Below are positions 62,929 to 64,000 of a stretch of DNA of 64,000 nucleotides, in pieces. This stretch comes from Daphnia carinata (Eukaryota > Arthropoda > Branchiopoda > Diplostraca > Daphniidae). Both the position numbers and the translations under genes were made by a program. The stretch spans positions 5,828,001-5,892,000 of the forward strand of contig NC_081335.1 of the NCBI RefSeq assembly GCF_022539665.2, in the 5' to 3' direction. The notes under the pieces are model-generated. The model was not told the origin of the DNA. It searched no databases and saw nothing but the letters and a program-made list of their open reading frames with translations. Within the stretch, counting starts at the first letter, position 1. Each line of letters begins with the position of its first letter.

Positions 62929-64000
62929 TCACTCCCGGCGGTGGGAAATTACGTCCCGTAATGAGACTTGATTTGCGATCTCCGGTTCCGGTTCTTGAAC
63001 TGGACGAAAGCATAGCTTGCAGATGAGCCCAAAAAACCCACAACCATAACAGATGCGTAGAAAAAGAAGACCCAGGGGGCAGAGGACACCGATGAAGAAA
63101 TAATTTTTTATAGTTTCCCACCAGCTAGTATAAGTATTCACTCCAGAGGCTGATAACAAGACGTTGGTTATACTTGGTCGATTAATTGCTGAAAACTCAC
63201 TCGGCGAATGTTCATTCATAGCTGCGGCAATATTAGCCATTATACTCATTTGTTCCATAATAGTTTCACTATGCGCAGGGTTACTTTTATGTTCATAGTA
63301 AAAAAATTTCACATCCTCATAACGAAAGGAATGCGCAAGAGTTTGTACCGGTAATACGATACTTGCGTTCACGGGCTTCCAGGTGTTATTGCGAAACGCA
63401 CAAGGAATGTCATTGAAGTTCACGAATCTATTGGTCCAATAACACGGCGAATATTTGACGAGTTCCCAACCGTCCAGGTTAATTGTATAACTTTTGAATT
63501 TTGGTTGCGGTCCGCAACATGTTATGACAGTCTCGAAATTCACATTTAAAGGTTTGCATGATATGACAATGGCGGTTTTTCCAAAGGCTTGTAATTTTGT
63601 GCACTTGGATAGATCTAGATGCGAAGCAGCTAACCAAACATTATATTGTGCCACAATAATCGCTCTAACATGTTTTGAATTTCTTGAATCGCACTGTAGG
63701 ATTTGAATTAATCGTGATAATTCATTTTCATGGTCCGTAAGATGATCACGAACATATTGTCAGTCAGCGGAATGGTCCAAATTTTGAGCGCTAGGTGGCG
63801 TGGGGTCCGCCAATGTTATTGTAGAAAAATTTTCCATGATTGCCGCCGTTTTAACGAAGAGTTTTGATTGGCCGAGAATATTAAAGGCATCAAATTTCTT
63901 TGAACAAGAGTTTTGTATGGGAATACAACGTGATTTTTCAATCAGATCAGATAAATGAAAATCCAATTGCTTTTTATCGCCTTGAAGGCGAAAAATTTTA
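62929..64000 (-). pseudogene. env: Env of a second Gypsy lineage (runs off the window)
   Basis: Minus-strand frame from the window end to 62,929, interrupted by one in-frame TGA at 63,760. The readable part has a helical heptad segment and a T-C-C-G-P-Q-P-K-F motif. A G-W-E-L ... C-Y-W ... F-V-N-F-N block follows, then a coiled-coil-like stretch, a membrane anchor near 63,030-63,110 with cysteines, and a short tail. The same order occurs in the central env (Q-C-G-Y-Q-P, G-W-S-L, C-F-W, Y-V-N-F-N, anchor), so both belong to one env family although overall identity is low. Pol lies beyond the window. The stop codon overlaps the start of the LTR (TGATGTAACG). Confidence 0.75.

Overview
This is eukaryotic repeat-rich DNA, most likely from an arthropod. 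The introns are short (about 58-75 bases) with clean GT-AG ends. The window holds Ty3/Gypsy, Copia, BEL/Pao, Helitron, CACTA and MULE sequences and AT-rich satellites. The style of the elements suggests a branchiopod crustacean such as Daphnia; that is an impression from family resemblance, not a proof. I found no convincing intact host gene and no tRNA or rRNA. Almost everything recognisable is mobile DNA, often nested.

Left part (1-13,211): a decayed MULE transposase (about 422-1115), a decayed coiled-coil gag-like gene (5740-6806, minus), C-rich degenerate direct repeats (7075-7620), and a minus-strand Gypsy remnant (gag, CCHC knuckle, DSGA protease, RNase H; 5' LTR at 12,317-12,632). That Gypsy LTR abuts a decayed Copia RT/RNase H on the minus strand.

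Centre (13,212-35,329): two nearly identical copies of an env-bearing Ty3/Gypsy retroelement of about 11 kb. The layout is LTR, leader, gag (884 aa), pol (1192 aa, -1 frame relative to gag), env (frame-broken at a different place in each copy), a 1-kb tail carrying an antisense two-exon open gene, a polypurine tract and an LTR. A gap of exactly 100 N lies between the copies, and the 32 bases left of copy 1 recur directly after the gap. The only matching target-site duplication (ACGG) is at the outermost ends. The simplest reading is one insertion represented twice by the assembly.

Middle-right (35,334-43,600): a decayed Gypsy gag-pol (plus), a BEL/Pao RT scrap, a 70-bp satellite containing an LTR-leader-env derivative without gag or pol (minus), and a possible Helitron 5' end.

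43,600-52,400: a satellite of about 180 bp runs directly into a 6.5-kb element with 1.05-kb terminal inverted repeats. It contains two decayed divergent multi-exon genes that I do not recognise, and a hairpin-rich GC block.

52,500-61,680: a Helitron Rep gene interrupted twice: by a 4.76-kb CACTA/EnSpm-like element and by a 392-bp solo LTR. Both insertions have target-site duplications, and the Helitron reading frame resumes across both. The CACTA element carries a well-preserved six-exon minus-strand gene resembling the DUF4806 family and a truncated transposase exon.

The right edge (62,350-64,000) is the env and probable 3' LTR of another minus-strand Gypsy, whose env is related to that of the central element.
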